Assembly: GCA_900549865.1 (NCBI GenBank)
Contig: URPU01000004.1
Span: 1-46,053 of the forward strand
Origin: an uncultured Eubacteriales bacterium
GTDB taxonomy: Bacteria; Bacillota; Clostridia; Oscillospirales; Oscillospiraceae
Direction of reading: 5' to 3'
DNA: 46,053 nt
The notes under the pieces are model-generated. The model was not told the origin of the DNA and did not search any database. It saw nothing but the letters and a program-made list of their open reading frames with translations. The stretch's first letter is position 1. Each line of letters begins with the position of its first letter. Shown piece by piece: positions 24,416-32,949 of the stretch. A program made the translations under genes and the position numbers.

Positions 24416-24452
24416 TTGCCGAAAAAGCGGCAAAGCCACTTTTTCGACATAC
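24416..24452. repeat. Isolated R1-type hairpin
   Basis: gaaaaagcggc-aaa-gccactttttc followed by gacatactg. The hairpin equals the first stem of R1 (one C-A mismatch) and the tail resembles the R1 end gacatgctg. It is probably a remnant or minimal form of the element, in the murC/cca divergent gap. Confidence 0.5.
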
Positions 24453-24521
24453 TGATATGGCCTTTCCCGGCTTTCAGTGTTTTTAATACTTAATATTATC
24501 AGCATAGGAGCATTCAATGGC

Positions 24522-25712
24522 ATGGCAACTATCACCCCGCCGAAATACGTCCGTCAGGTGCTTGTGACGCTTCAGTCGCGCGGCCACCTGGCATACCTTG
24601 TGGGCGGCTGCGTGAGGGATATCCTGCTGGGCGTCCATCCGCAGGACTGGGACGTGTGCACCAGCGCCCTCCCCGCGCAGGTGCTCGATATCTTCCCCAA
24701 CTCCCGCCCCACCGGCATACAGCACGGCACCGTCACCGTCTGCGTGAATTCCCGCACGGTGGAGGTCACGACCTTCCGCACGGACGGAAGCTATTCCGAC
24801 CACCGCCACCCGGAGGCCGTCAGCTTCGTGGGCGACCTCAACGCGGATCTCAGCCGCCGCGACTTCACCATGAACGCCATCGCCCTGCCGCCCGACGGGC
24901 TGCTGGCCGACCCCTTCGGCGGCGTGGAGGACATACAAAACCGCGTCATCCGCTGTGTCGGCGCACCGGCGCTGCGCTTTGAGGAGGACGCGCTGCGCAT
25001 GTTCCGCGCGCTGCGCTTCTCGGCGCGTCTCGGCTTTGAGATAGAGGCGCAGACCATGGCCGCCATCGCCGAGAAGGCCCCGCTCGTCGCAAGCCTCGCG
25101 CCGGAACGCGTGCGCGACGAGGTGGAGAAGCTGCTTCTCACCGGCGCGCCGGAGAAAGCGTATGAGCTTATCTCTCTCGGCCTTTTGGACGCGTATCTCA
25201 TCCGCCGCCCGGCAGATGGGGCGCTTTTCGCCCGCATCGGGCGTATGCCGCGCAAGGCGCTGGAGCGCTGGTGTGCCTTGTGCGCGGTGCTGACGCGGTA
25301 TGACTGCATCACGTCGGCGGCGGACTTTCTCACCCGGCTGCGGCTGGACAGCCGGACCATACGCTGCTGTGAGCAGACTGAGCTCATGCTTCAGGGCGAC
25401 AGGCCCGCAAGCCGCGCAGAGTGGAAGCGCGCGCTGAACAAATACGGCGTTGACAGCGTGACATGCATGGCGCTGTGCCGCGACGCGCTGCGCGGCGGCC
25501 AGTGCCATAAGGAGCTCAAGGCCATCCTCAAAAGCGGGGAGTGCTTTTCCATGAAGCACCTCGCCGTCACGGGGGACGACCTTCTCGCCCTCGGGCTGCG
25601 CGGGCGGGAGCTTGGCGAGATGCTGCGCTTTCTGCTGGATTACGTTATAGAATACCCGGACAACAACAGAAGAGAGCTTCTTTTGTCGCTTGCCCAGGGA
25701 ACGGAGGACTGA
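24522..25712 (+). CDS. cca: CCA tRNA nucleotidyltransferase
   Basis: 396 residues. Adds or repairs the 3' CCA of tRNAs. Seen: YLVGGCVRDILLGVHPQDWDVCTSA (class II nucleotidyltransferase head with G-G and DxD), HGTVTVCV, VEVTTFRTDGSYSDHRHP, LSRRDFTMNAIAL (RRDFT motif), DPFGGVEDIQNRVIRCVG and FEEDALRMFRALRFSARLGFEI. The C-terminal helical region is ordinary; an HD domain is not obvious. ATG 24522 has aggag 11 bases upstream; a longer in-frame start at 24477 is unlikely. The stop is 2 bases before the next ATG, so it is coupled to the uracil-DNA glycosylase gene. Confidence 0.95.
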   Translation: MATITPPKYVRQVLVTLQSRGHLAYLVGGCVRDILLGVHPQDWDVCTSALPAQVLDIFPNSRPTGIQHGTVTVCVNSRTVEVTTFRTDGSYSDHRHPEAVSFVGDLNADLSRRDFTMNAIALPPDGLLADPFGGVEDIQNRVIRCVGAPALRFEEDALRMFRALRFSARLGFEIEAQTMAAIAEKAPLVASLAPERVRDEVEKLLLTGAPEKAYELISLGLLDAYLIRRPADGALFARIGRMPRKALERWCALCAVLTRYDCITSAADFLTRLRLDSRTIRCCEQTELMLQGDRPASRAEWKRALNKYGVDSVTCMALCRDALRGGQCHKELKAILKSGECFSMKHLAVTGDDLLALGLRGRELGEMLRFLLDYVIEYPDNNRRELLLSLAQGTED

Positions 25713-25714
25713 CC

Positions 25715-26284
25715 ATGAACGACAGTTGGGAAATGCTCAAGTCCGACTGCGCCGGCTGCCGGCTGTGCCCGCTGTGCCAGACGCGGCACAACCTCGTGTT
25801 CGGCGTGGGGAACGAGCGGGCAGAGGTCATGCTAATCGGCGAGGGGCCGGGGGAGCAGGAGGATCTGCAGGGCGTGCCCTTCGTCGGCCCGGCGGGGCAG
25901 CTTCTGGACAAGATGCTTGAAATGATAGATTTAGACAGGACGAAGGTGTATATCGCCAACATCGTCAAGTGCCGCCCGCCCAGGAACCGCGACCCGCAGG
26001 ACACAGAGGAGGCCGCGTGCCGCGGCTGGCTGGAGCGGCAGATCGCGCTGGTGGATCCGAAGATAATCGTCTGCCTCGGCCGCATCGCGGCGCAGGCGCT
26101 GATAAAAAGCGACTTTCGCATCACGCGCGAGCATGGCGTGTGGTTCGATATCGGCGCGCGGCGGTATATGGCGACGTTCCATCCGTCCGCCCTTCTGCGC
26201 GACCCGTTCAAGCGGCCTGACGCGTTCACGGACCTGCGCGCGCTGAGAAGCGAGATACGCGCGCTTTGCACCGCCACTTACTGA
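25715..26284 (+). CDS. Uracil-DNA glycosylase, family 4-type with Fe-S cluster
   Basis: 189 residues; removes uracil from DNA at the start of base-excision repair. Seen: CAGCRLCPLCQTRHN (N-terminal cysteines of the 4Fe-4S cluster), IGEGPGEQEDLQGVPFVGPAG (motif A, GEGPGxxED), NIVKCRPPRNRDP and EEAACRGWL (further cluster cysteines), and a C-terminal ATFHPSALLRDP (HPS motif). The ATG lies 2 bases after the cca stop with acggaggact as ribosome site. Length and motifs are complete. Confidence 0.93.
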   Translation: MNDSWEMLKSDCAGCRLCPLCQTRHNLVFGVGNERAEVMLIGEGPGEQEDLQGVPFVGPAGQLLDKMLEMIDLDRTKVYIANIVKCRPPRNRDPQDTEEAACRGWLERQIALVDPKIIVCLGRIAAQALIKSDFRITREHGVWFDIGARRYMATFHPSALLRDPFKRPDAFTDLRALRSEIRALCTATY

Positions 26285-26334
26285 CGCGGCGCATCTTTCT
26301 CAAAAAAAGCGGCAAAGCCGCTTATTCGACAGTC
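26285..26334 (-). repeat. Truncated R1 element (first hairpin and flanks)
   Basis: Read on the minus strand, GACTGTCGA, the stem aagcggc-ttt-gccgctt, GAGAAAG and a CGCcGCG match the first 48 bases of R1 copies (cf. 32950-32998). The match stops at the stop codon of the uracil-DNA glycosylase gene. It sits between this gene and the next one in the same direction. Confidence 0.6.
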
Positions 26335-26347
26335 TCACGGAGGTATC

Positions 26348-27262
26348 ATGTTGAAATTCAAGACCGTCACCCTCGCCGACAAGGCGTGGGTGGACGAGAT
26401 AGTATTTAGTGAAAACAGCCCCAGCGCCGATTATAACTTCGGCAACATCTACATCTGGGACAAGCACTTCCGCCAGCTCATCTGTCCGTTTGAGGGCAGG
26501 ATGCTGACGAAGCTGCGCTATGAGGGGCATCCCAGCTTTGTTTTCCCCATCGGCACGGGGCCGCTGCGCCCCGCGGTGGAGGCGCTGCGCGCCTTTGCGG
26601 CGGAAAGGGGCTATCCCTTCCGGATGCACGGCATAACGGAGCGCCATAAGCAGCAGCTTGAGGATGAATTCCCCGGCTGCTTCAACTTCACGGAGGATTC
26701 GGACTTCGCCGATTATATATACTCGGCCGATAAGCTCGCCACATATTCGGGCAAGGCGCTGCACGGAAAGAAGAACCACTGCAACCGCTTCGAGTCGGAG
26801 AACGACTGGGAGTTCGTGCCGCTGACGCGTGAGCTTATCCCCGGGTGCATGGACATGCTGGACGTGTGGAGCGAGGAAAACTCCGACCGGCTTGAAAAAA
26901 GCATCACCTATGAGCATGACGCGATCGTGCGCGCGTTTGCCGCGTATGAAAAGCTCGGCCTTGAGGGGGGCGTGCTGAAAAGCGGTGGGCGGATAGTCGG
27001 CTTCACCGTCGGCGAGCTTGCAAGCCGCGACACGCTTGACGTGCACTTTGAAAAGGCCGAGGGCAGCATAAACGGCGCGTACCCCATGGTGTGCCGGGAG
27101 ATGACGCGCATGGCCATGGCACGGCATCCGGAGCTTAAATACATCAACCGCGAGGACGACATGGGGCTTGAGGCGCTGCGCTTCTCAAAGCTCTCCTACA
27201 AGCCGGAGTTCATGCTGAAAAAATACACGGCGTGCTGGAAATGCGGCGAGGCGGCGGAATGA
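26348..27262 (+). CDS. DUF2156 domain protein (LPG-synthase-like acyl/aminoacyl transferase fold)
   Basis: 304 residues, soluble. The overall pattern matches DUF2156 proteins, related to the GNAT-fold C-terminal domain of phosphatidylglycerol lysyltransferase but without the membrane part: YNFGNIYIWDKHF, KKNHCNRFESEND, GGRIVGFTVGELASRDTLDVHFEKAE, and a C-terminal YINREDDMGLEALRFSKLSYKPEFMLKKY. The substrate is unknown. ATG 26348 has cacggagg upstream. Its stop overlaps the next start (ATGA), so it is coupled to a GNAT gene. Confidence 0.88.
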   Translation: MLKFKTVTLADKAWVDEIVFSENSPSADYNFGNIYIWDKHFRQLICPFEGRMLTKLRYEGHPSFVFPIGTGPLRPAVEALRAFAAERGYPFRMHGITERHKQQLEDEFPGCFNFTEDSDFADYIYSADKLATYSGKALHGKKNHCNRFESENDWEFVPLTRELIPGCMDMLDVWSEENSDRLEKSITYEHDAIVRAFAAYEKLGLEGGVLKSGGRIVGFTVGELASRDTLDVHFEKAEGSINGAYPMVCREMTRMAMARHPELKYINREDDMGLEALRFSKLSYKPEFMLKKYTACWKCGEAAE

Positions 27263-28068
27263 GCGATTTTGAACTGCGCGAATACCGCCGCGATGACGTT
27301 CCCGCGCTGTCCGCGCTGTGGACGGAGTGCTTCGGCGACGGCCCCGGCTTTACTGAAAAGTTCTTCGCCGCCCTTCCCGGCATGGGCAGCGGCGTCGCCG
27401 CCGTGCGCGGCGGTGAGATACTCGGCGCGGCCTACACCCTTAACGCGCAGGAGCTCGTCTGCGGCGAAGGTGCGCGCCGCGTGGGCTATATCTACGGCGT
27501 CGGCGTTTCGGCGCGGGCGCGCTCACAGGGCGTCGGGGGCGCGCTCGTGCACGCCGTGCGCGCGCTGTCACTCAACCTCGGCGCGCAGGTCATCAGCACC
27601 CTCCCGGCGGAGGCGTCGCTCTACGCGTGGTATGAAAAGCTTCTCGGCGTCACGCCGCGGCTTTACAGGGCGCGGCGGCAGCTCGCCTGCCGTGCGGCAT
27701 CCCCCGTGACGCCGCTGAGCGCCGCAGAATACGCGCACCGGCGTGAGGAGCTTCTGCGCGGCAGGCCGCATCTGCGCCTTTCCGCGTGCTCGATGGAGTT
27801 TGAAGGGCAGCTTCTGGCCGAGTACGGCGGCGGCTTCTTCGCCGCGGAGGGCGGCATCGGCGCGGCGTATCTCGATGATGGAACGGCCCTCGTGCGGGAG
27901 CTTTTGTGCGCTTCCCACGCCGCGGAGGACGCCGCCGCGGCCGCCATCGGCGCATACCTCGGCGCGGAGACGGCGGAGCTTTTCCTGCCCGCGGAAAAGG
28001 GCGAAGCATACATCGCCGCGGACGGCGATATCCCCGCCGGATGCGTGTGGGGCCTCAGCTTCGACTGA
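27259..28068 (+). CDS. GNAT family N-acetyltransferase
   Basis: 269 residues. N-terminal GNAT domain (about 1-140): ELREYRRDDVPALSALW, a core VGYIYGVGVSARARSQGVGGALVHA (the R/Q-x-x-G-x-G/A acetyl-CoA loop) and ASLYAWYEKLLGVTPRLYR. The C-terminal 120 residues (RRQLACRAAS... to SFD) are Ala-rich and less conserved, as in Eis-like or two-domain GNATs. ATG overlaps the DUF2156 stop by 4 bases. Substrate unknown; the pair may modify the same molecule (inference). Confidence 0.88.
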   Translation: MSDFELREYRRDDVPALSALWTECFGDGPGFTEKFFAALPGMGSGVAAVRGGEILGAAYTLNAQELVCGEGARRVGYIYGVGVSARARSQGVGGALVHAVRALSLNLGAQVISTLPAEASLYAWYEKLLGVTPRLYRARRQLACRAASPVTPLSAAEYAHRREELLRGRPHLRLSACSMEFEGQLLAEYGGGFFAAEGGIGAAYLDDGTALVRELLCASHAAEDAAAAAIGAYLGAETAELFLPAEKGEAYIAADGDIPAGCVWGLSFD

Positions 28069-28222
28069 GCCGGACGCGAAAGCGCAGTTTTTATGTTGAC
28101 TCATTTTTTATTTTACATTTCTGTAACAAAATCTATATTTAATACGAAACATCTTTCGGGTATATTAATACTCGCAAGTAACAGTTTTTCATCTTTTTCA
28201 TTTTGTCCTCAACCATATAAGC
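28069..28222. other. AT-rich intergenic stretch, nothing convincing
   Basis: A T-rich gap between the GNAT stop and its terminator. No ORF, no clear promoter pair and no strong hairpin; TTGACT at about 28095 lacks a matching -10 at 16-18 nt. Confidence 0.5.
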
Positions 28223-28258
28223 AAAAAGGAACGGTTTCCCCCGTTCCTTTTTGTTTTT
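28223..28258 (+). terminator. Intrinsic terminator of the cca-GNAT operon
   Basis: aaaaaggaacgg-tttccc-ccgttccttttt, a 12-bp stem followed by gTTTTT. It separates the upstream operon from the RNA gene that follows. Confidence 0.88.
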
Positions 28259-28303
28259 GAGTTTTCGCCGCGAGGCGCAAGCTTCTTCTGACGATTTTTG
28301 CTC

Positions 28304-28331
28304 TTTGTTTTTTCGTATATTATGATATAAT
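28304..28331 (+). promoter_or_regulatory. Promoter of the structured RNA at 28339
   Basis: An extended -10, TGaTATAAT, with a weak -35 (TTTGTT, 16 nt upstream). The predicted start about 28338-28339 falls exactly at the 5' strand of the closing helix of the RNA. Confidence 0.7.
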
Positions 28332-28338
28332 ACCCTCG

Positions 28339-28602
28339 GTTGACAAGAGCATACACGCCTGACAGCGTGTCTTTCCGGCGCTTTTTGTCCTTTTCGTCTT
28401 GATGGGTTACGACACATCTGCGCCTCAAAAGCCAAAAATCACTCGAAAATCCATCGCTGTCAGGTGCAAAGCAGTTTTGCCGGAGCAGAAAGGCGGCCAG
28501 ACGACGAAAAGGCCGCAGGGAATACTTTGTGTATTTGCAAGGCCTTTGAGGATGTATGGGCGTCTTTTCTGCCCGTCAAAACCGCGTGTGTCCTTGTCAA
28601 TC
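28339..28602 (+). ncRNA. Unassigned structured RNA of about 265 nt (own promoter, closed by a long terminal helix)
   Basis: The ends pair: ttgacaag (28340-28347) with cttgtcaa (28593-28600), then acacg with cgtgt (28353-28357 / 28585-28589). DNA just outside also pairs (ccctcg / cgaggg). Inside, cctgacagcg (28358-28367) pairs with cgctgtcagg (28455-28464), enclosing a domain with ggcgc/gcgcc; a second domain contains gcggcc-12 nt-ggccgc (28493-28516). No ribosome site or codon pattern is present. Multibranched architecture and size resemble large Firmicutes ncRNAs such as raiA or 6S RNA, but I cannot assign it. No terminator separates it from murT 59 nt downstream, so it might also be a cis-regulatory leader. 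Confidence 0.65.
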
Positions 28603-28661
28603 GAGGGTAGTTAAGTTGTAATAGTTTTCTCATCAACAGCTCCGGAAAGGATGTACCGCAC

Positions 28662-30032
28662 ATGAAAATTCGGGTCATACTGGCCATGCTCATATGCAAG
28701 GCGCTGCGCCTTGCTTCAAGGATACTTCACCGCGGCGGCACCGCAATGCCCGGCCGCGTCGCGCTGAAGCTCTGCCCCGGCCTTCTCGGCGTGCTGGCGG
28801 AGAACGTGAAGGTCGTTGCCATAACGGGCACGAACGGCAAAACGACCAGCGCGCGCATGGTGGAGGCCGCCTTCGCCGATGAAGGGAAAAATTACTTTGC
28901 CAACCGCTCCGGCGCGAACCTCATAAGCGGGATAACGACGGAGTTTGCCATGAACAGCACGCTCACGGGCCGGTGCCGCAGGGAGTACGCCGTTATCGAG
29001 TGCGACGAGGCCGCCGCCGTGCGCGTGTTCGGCCAGTTGAAGCCGCGCGTCATCGTCGTGACGAATCTCTTCCGCGACCAGCTCGACCGCTACGGCGAGG
29101 TCACGCACACGCTTGAAAACATACGCACCGCCGTCAGCGCCGTGCCGGACGCGGTGCTGTGCCTCAATGCCGACTGCTCGCTGACGTCCTCCCTCGCGCT
29201 GGAGCTTCCGAACAGGGTCGTGTACTTCGGCATAGACAAGGGCGCGGCCCCCTCGCACAAGGCGACGGAGCTTTCCGACGCAAGCCACTGCATCCGCTGC
29301 AAGGCGGAGTACGAATACGACTATATAAGCTACGGCCACCTCGGCGGCTTCCGCTGTCCGAACTGCGGCTACGCCCGCCACGCCGCCGATTTCGCCGTGA
29401 CGGACATTGTCGAGCAGGGCGCGAACGGCAGCACCGTCGTGATGAGCATGCGCGGGGAAAAGCGCATCGTCAGCGTGAACCTGCCCGCGATGTACAACAT
29501 ATATAACGCTGCCGGTGCGGCCGCCGCCATCGTTGAGATGGGTCTCGGCACGGATGCGGCGGTGAAGGCGCTTTCCGGCTTCAAGTGCGGCTTCGGCCGG
29601 ATGGAGCAGTTCGACCTCGGCGGCGGGACGAAGATAATGCTGGTGAAGAATCCCGCCGGATGCAATCAGGTCGTCGAGTTTTTGCAGAACATAAAGGAAA
29701 AGTTCGTGCTCGTCGTCTGTCTGAACGACCGCGGCGCAGACGGCACGGACATATCGTGGATATGGGACGTGGATTTTGAGGAGCTGACCGCACTTTCCGG
29801 CAGGCTCCAGCGCGTCATCGTTTCGGGCGACAGGGCGGCGGACATGCGCATACGCATAAAATACGCCGGTATAGACGACGCGGCCATAGAGACGCAGACG
29901 GACTATGCAAAGCTTGTGGAGTGGATAGCCGGGCAGGAGCTTCCCGTGTACATCATGCCCACCTATACCGCCATGCTGGAGCTGCGCGAGGCCGTGATAC
30001 GCCACTGCGGCGGCAGTGAATTCTGGGAATAA
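28662..30032 (+). CDS. murT: Lipid II isoglutaminyl synthase, MurT subunit
   Basis: 456 residues. With GatD it amidates the alpha-carboxyl of D-Glu in lipid II, using ATP and glutamine-derived ammonia. Seen: AITGTNGKTTSARMVEAAF (Mur ligase ATP loop), NRSGANLISGITTEF, ECDEAAAV, VVTNLFRDQLDRYGE, a small zinc ribbon inserted as CIRCKAEYEY...FRCPNCGY (about 211-239, typical of MurT), and a C-terminal DUF1727-like domain (KNPAGCNQVVEFL, LNDRGADGTDISWIWDVDFE). ATG 28662 has ggaaagga upstream. The first of a likely four-gene operon with gatD, an amidohydrolase and a PHP protein. Confidence 0.95.
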   Translation: MKIRVILAMLICKALRLASRILHRGGTAMPGRVALKLCPGLLGVLAENVKVVAITGTNGKTTSARMVEAAFADEGKNYFANRSGANLISGITTEFAMNSTLTGRCRREYAVIECDEAAAVRVFGQLKPRVIVVTNLFRDQLDRYGEVTHTLENIRTAVSAVPDAVLCLNADCSLTSSLALELPNRVVYFGIDKGAAPSHKATELSDASHCIRCKAEYEYDYISYGHLGGFRCPNCGYARHAADFAVTDIVEQGANGSTVVMSMRGEKRIVSVNLPAMYNIYNAAGAAAAIVEMGLGTDAAVKALSGFKCGFGRMEQFDLGGGTKIMLVKNPAGCNQVVEFLQNIKEKFVLVVCLNDRGADGTDISWIWDVDFEELTALSGRLQRVIVSGDRAADMRIRIKYAGIDDAAIETQTDYAKLVEWIAGQELPVYIMPTYTAMLELREAVIRHCGGSEFWE

Positions 30033-30041
30033 CGGGGGGAT

Positions 30042-30773
30042 ATGAAAATGGAACTGAAAATATGCCATATGTATCCTGACGTGCTCAACCTCTACGGCGA
30101 CAGGGGCAACGTGCTGTGCATGACGCGCCGCCTCGCATGGCGCGGGATAGACGCCAGCGTGACGAAGCTGCCCATAGGCCGCCGGGAAAGCCTCGCCGGC
30201 TTCGACATTGTTTTCATCGGCGGCGGACAGGATTTTGAACAGCAGGTGCTGCTGGACGACCTTCACCGCGGCAAGGATAAGGAGATCGTCGCCGCCATCG
30301 AGGACGGCGTCACCTTCCTCACCATATGCGGCGGCTATCAGATGATGGGCAGCTATTACGAGACCTACGACCACAAGCGCTGCGACTTCATCGGCGCGGT
30401 GGATCTTTACACCGTCGGCTCAAAGCAGCGCATGATAGGCAATTATAAATTCCGCTGCTCCGAGGGGGCGGGCGGAAGCGTCGCCGTCGGCTTTGAAAAC
30501 CACAGCGGCAAAACGTGGCTCGGCAAAGGGGTGGAGCCCCTCGGCACGGTGCTGGCCGGGTTCGGCAATAACGGCGAGGACGGCACGGAGGGCGTGCACT
30601 ATAAGAACCTTTTCGGAAGCTACAGCCACGGCCCGCTGCTGCCGAAGAACCCGGCGCTGTGCGATCTGCTGCTGCTGACGGCGCTGCGGCGCAAATACGG
30701 CGTGGACGCCCTCGACCCGCTCGACAACGCGGCGGAGCTCGCCGCGCACGACGAGATGTGCGCCAAGCTATAA
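30042..30773 (+). CDS. gatD: Lipid II isoglutaminyl synthase, GatD glutaminase subunit
   Basis: 243 residues, a class I glutamine amidotransferase-like (CobB/CobQ-type) domain supplying ammonia to MurT. Seen: HMYPDVLNLYGDRGNVLCM at the N-terminus, IGGGQDFEQQ, the nucleophile loop FLTICGGYQMMG (Cys about 98), and the catalytic His in YSHGPLLPKNP near residue 200. Starts 9 bases after murT, as expected for the obligatory pair. Confidence 0.95.
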   Translation: MKMELKICHMYPDVLNLYGDRGNVLCMTRRLAWRGIDASVTKLPIGRRESLAGFDIVFIGGGQDFEQQVLLDDLHRGKDKEIVAAIEDGVTFLTICGGYQMMGSYYETYDHKRCDFIGAVDLYTVGSKQRMIGNYKFRCSEGAGGSVAVGFENHSGKTWLGKGVEPLGTVLAGFGNNGEDGTEGVHYKNLFGSYSHGPLLPKNPALCDLLLLTALRRKYGVDALDPLDNAAELAAHDEMCAKL

Positions 30774-30803
30774 GTTTGCAGAGAGGAAGAGATATAAAGA
30801 GAT

Positions 30804-32072
30804 ATGATAAGATTTTATAATGGCCGCATCCTCAGCTTCGGCGGCGGGATGAAAATAAGCCGCGGCGAGGTCTGGACGGACGGCGGCAGAATAGTCCACG
30901 TGGGGGATGCGCCCGGCGTCCTGCCGGAATTTGACCGGCAGATAGACCTTTCCGGGAAGCTGCTCATGCCGGGGTTCAAAAACGCGCACACGCACACGGC
31001 CATGGTGTTTTTCCGCTCTCTGGCGGACGACATGCCGCTGCAAAGCTGGCTGAGCGAACAGGTCTGGCCGCGCGAGGGGAAGCTGACCGGCGAGGCCGTG
31101 TACGACATGACGAAGCTTGGCATAATGGAATACCTCTCCTCCGGCATAACGGCAAGCTTCGACATGTACATAAAGAACGACTTCTATGCCAAGGCCAATA
31201 CCGACGCGGGCTTCCGCACGGTCATATGCTCCGCGCTGAACGACTTCGACGCCGACATAACGAACATCGAGCGCGAATACATCAAGTTCAATAACTACAG
31301 CGAGCTTGTGTCCTACAGGCTGGGCATACACGCGGAGTATACCACGTCGATGCCGCGCATGGAGTACATGGTCTCCCTCGCGGAGAAGTACAAGGCCCCG
31401 TGCTATACGCATATGAGCGAGACGAAGGCGGAGGTTGACGGCTGCATCGAACGCTACGGCCTCACGCCGCCGCAGCTTCTCGACAGAATAGGCTTCTTCC
31501 GCTACGGCGGCGGCGCGTTCCACTGCGTCTGGATGGACGAGGCGGACATCGCCCTCATGGCGGAGAAAAAGCTGTACGCCGTCACCTGCCCCGGCTCCAA
31601 CCTCAAGCTTGCAAGCGGCGTCGCCCCGGTGGACGCGCTTGCCGCGGCAGGCGTTCCGCTTGCCATCGGCACGGACGGGGCCGGAAGCAACAACGCGCTC
31701 GATATGTTCCGCGAGATGTACCTCGTCTCCGCGCTGCAAAAGCTGAAAAATATGGACGCCGCCGCCGGAAGCGCCGACAGGACGCTGGAAATGGCCTGTG
31801 TCGGCGGCGCGCGGGCGATGGGTCTTGACGAGTGCGACGATATCGCCCCCGGCAAGCTGGCGGACATCACCGTCCTCGACCTTGAAAGGCCGAACATGCA
31901 GCCGGTGAACAACATCGCGCGCAACATCGTCTACTCCGGCTCGAAGGAGAACGTGTATCTGACCATGGTCAACGGAAAAATACTGTACGAAAACGGTGAA
32001 TTCTTCCTCGACGAGAGCGCGCGGGATATATACGAAAGGTGCGGCGAATGGAAAAAACGGATAGTAGGATGA
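30804..32072 (+). CDS. Amidohydrolase, MtaD/SsnA-like (adenosine-type deaminase)
   Basis: 422 residues of the metal-dependent amidohydrolase superfamily, nearest to 5'-methylthioadenosine/S-adenosylhomocysteine deaminase. Seen: LMPGFKNAHTHTAMVFFRSLADD (HxH metal site), PLQSWLSEQVWP, YTHMSETKAEVD (third metal His), AFHCVWMDEADIALMAE, CPGSNLKLASGVAPV, and LAIGTDGAGSNNALDMF (catalytic Asp). All ligands are present. Ribosome site gagaggaag. The gene lies 30 bases after gatD, and its stop overlaps the PHP gene (ATGA). The substrate cannot be fixed by sequence alone. Confidence 0.9.
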   Translation: MIRFYNGRILSFGGGMKISRGEVWTDGGRIVHVGDAPGVLPEFDRQIDLSGKLLMPGFKNAHTHTAMVFFRSLADDMPLQSWLSEQVWPREGKLTGEAVYDMTKLGIMEYLSSGITASFDMYIKNDFYAKANTDAGFRTVICSALNDFDADITNIEREYIKFNNYSELVSYRLGIHAEYTTSMPRMEYMVSLAEKYKAPCYTHMSETKAEVDGCIERYGLTPPQLLDRIGFFRYGGGAFHCVWMDEADIALMAEKKLYAVTCPGSNLKLASGVAPVDALAAAGVPLAIGTDGAGSNNALDMFREMYLVSALQKLKNMDAAAGSADRTLEMACVGGARAMGLDECDDIAPGKLADITVLDLERPNMQPVNNIARNIVYSGSKENVYLTMVNGKILYENGEFFLDESARDIYERCGEWKKRIVG

Positions 32073-32911
32073 AAAAAATAGACCTGCATGTGCACACGAC
32101 CGCCTCCGACGGGACGTTTTCCGGGCGCGAGGCCGTGCAGCTTGCCGCGGACACGGGCCTTGCCGCGATAGCCGTCACCGATCACGACACCGTCTCCGGC
32201 TACGCCGAGGCCGCGCAGGCCGGGCAGGAGCTCGGCGTGGAGGTCGTGCCGGGGATAGAGATCAGCACGAAGTACGGCGGGGCCATCCATATACTCGGCT
32301 ATTATATTGACCCCACCTCCGACAAGCTGCGCCCCGTGCTGGACTGGATAGTGCACGACCGCGACAGCCGCAACCGCAAAATGGCGGAGCTTATGGCGGC
32401 GGACGGGCTTCCCGTGAGCTATGAGGCGATGCACGCGCGCTTCGGCAGCGTCATCGGACGGCCGCATTTCGCGGAGGTGCTTGTGGAGCTTGGCCTTGCC
32501 TCCAGCGTGCAGGACGCCTTCGACCGCTATGTGGAGAAGGGCCAGCGCTACTACCTGCCGCGCAGCTTTCTGCCGATAGAGCGCTCTGTCGAGATCATCG
32601 ACGAGGCCGGCGGCATTCCGGTGCTGGCACACCCGTTCCAGTATAAGCGCGACGACGCGGGCCTGCGCGATATAATAGAGCACTGCATGGAGCACGGTCT
32701 GCGCGGCATCGAATGCCGCTACTCCGGCTATGGCCCGGAGAAGGTGGCGTATCTTGAGGCTCTCGCGGACGAATACGGCCTTGTCAAGACCGGCGGCAGC
32801 GACTTTCACGGGGCGAACAAGCCCCACATCTCCCTCGGCAGGGGGATAAACGGAAAGCTCGACGTGCCGTACAGCTTCCTTGAGAGGCTGAAAGAGCTGA
32901 AGCATGGCTGA
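32069..32911 (+). CDS. PHP domain phosphoesterase (YciV/RNase AM-like)
   Basis: 280 residues. Polymerase-and-histidinol-phosphatase fold: IDLHVHTTASDGTFSGREAV (HxH), AVTDHDTVSGYAEA, VPGIEIST, HILGYYID, IGRPHFAEVLV (inserted motif of the YciV group), VLAHPFQY, GIECRYSGY and TGGSDFHGANKPHISLGRG, a complete metal-ligand set. Family members are 5'-3' exonucleases or 3',5'-nucleoside bisphosphate phosphatases. ATG overlaps the previous stop by 4 bases. Together with the upstream deaminase, a nucleotide salvage link is possible (inference). Confidence 0.93.
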   Translation: MKKIDLHVHTTASDGTFSGREAVQLAADTGLAAIAVTDHDTVSGYAEAAQAGQELGVEVVPGIEISTKYGGAIHILGYYIDPTSDKLRPVLDWIVHDRDSRNRKMAELMAADGLPVSYEAMHARFGSVIGRPHFAEVLVELGLASSVQDAFDRYVEKGQRYYLPRSFLPIERSVEIIDEAGGIPVLAHPFQYKRDDAGLRDIIEHCMEHGLRGIECRYSGYGPEKVAYLEALADEYGLVKTGGSDFHGANKPHISLGRGINGKLDVPYSFLERLKELKHG

Positions 32912-32914
32912 AAA

Positions 32915-32947
32915 CACAGAGGATGTGCAAGACATCCTCTGTGGTTC
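32915..32947 (+). terminator. Terminator of the murT-PHP operon
   Basis: A 12-bp stem cacagaggatgt-gcaag-acatcctctgtg followed by gTTcT, 3 bases past the PHP stop. Element R1b starts directly after it. Confidence 0.75.
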
Positions 32948-32949
32948 TA

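Noticed and set aside
28095..28130. TTGACT as promoter of a second small RNA
   Set aside because: No acceptable -10 at 16-18 nt and no hairpin-defined product before the terminator at 28223.
28716..30374. 552-residue minus-strand frame across murT/gatD
   Set aside because: It overlaps two well-supported genes in opposite sense and has no motif or ribosome site.
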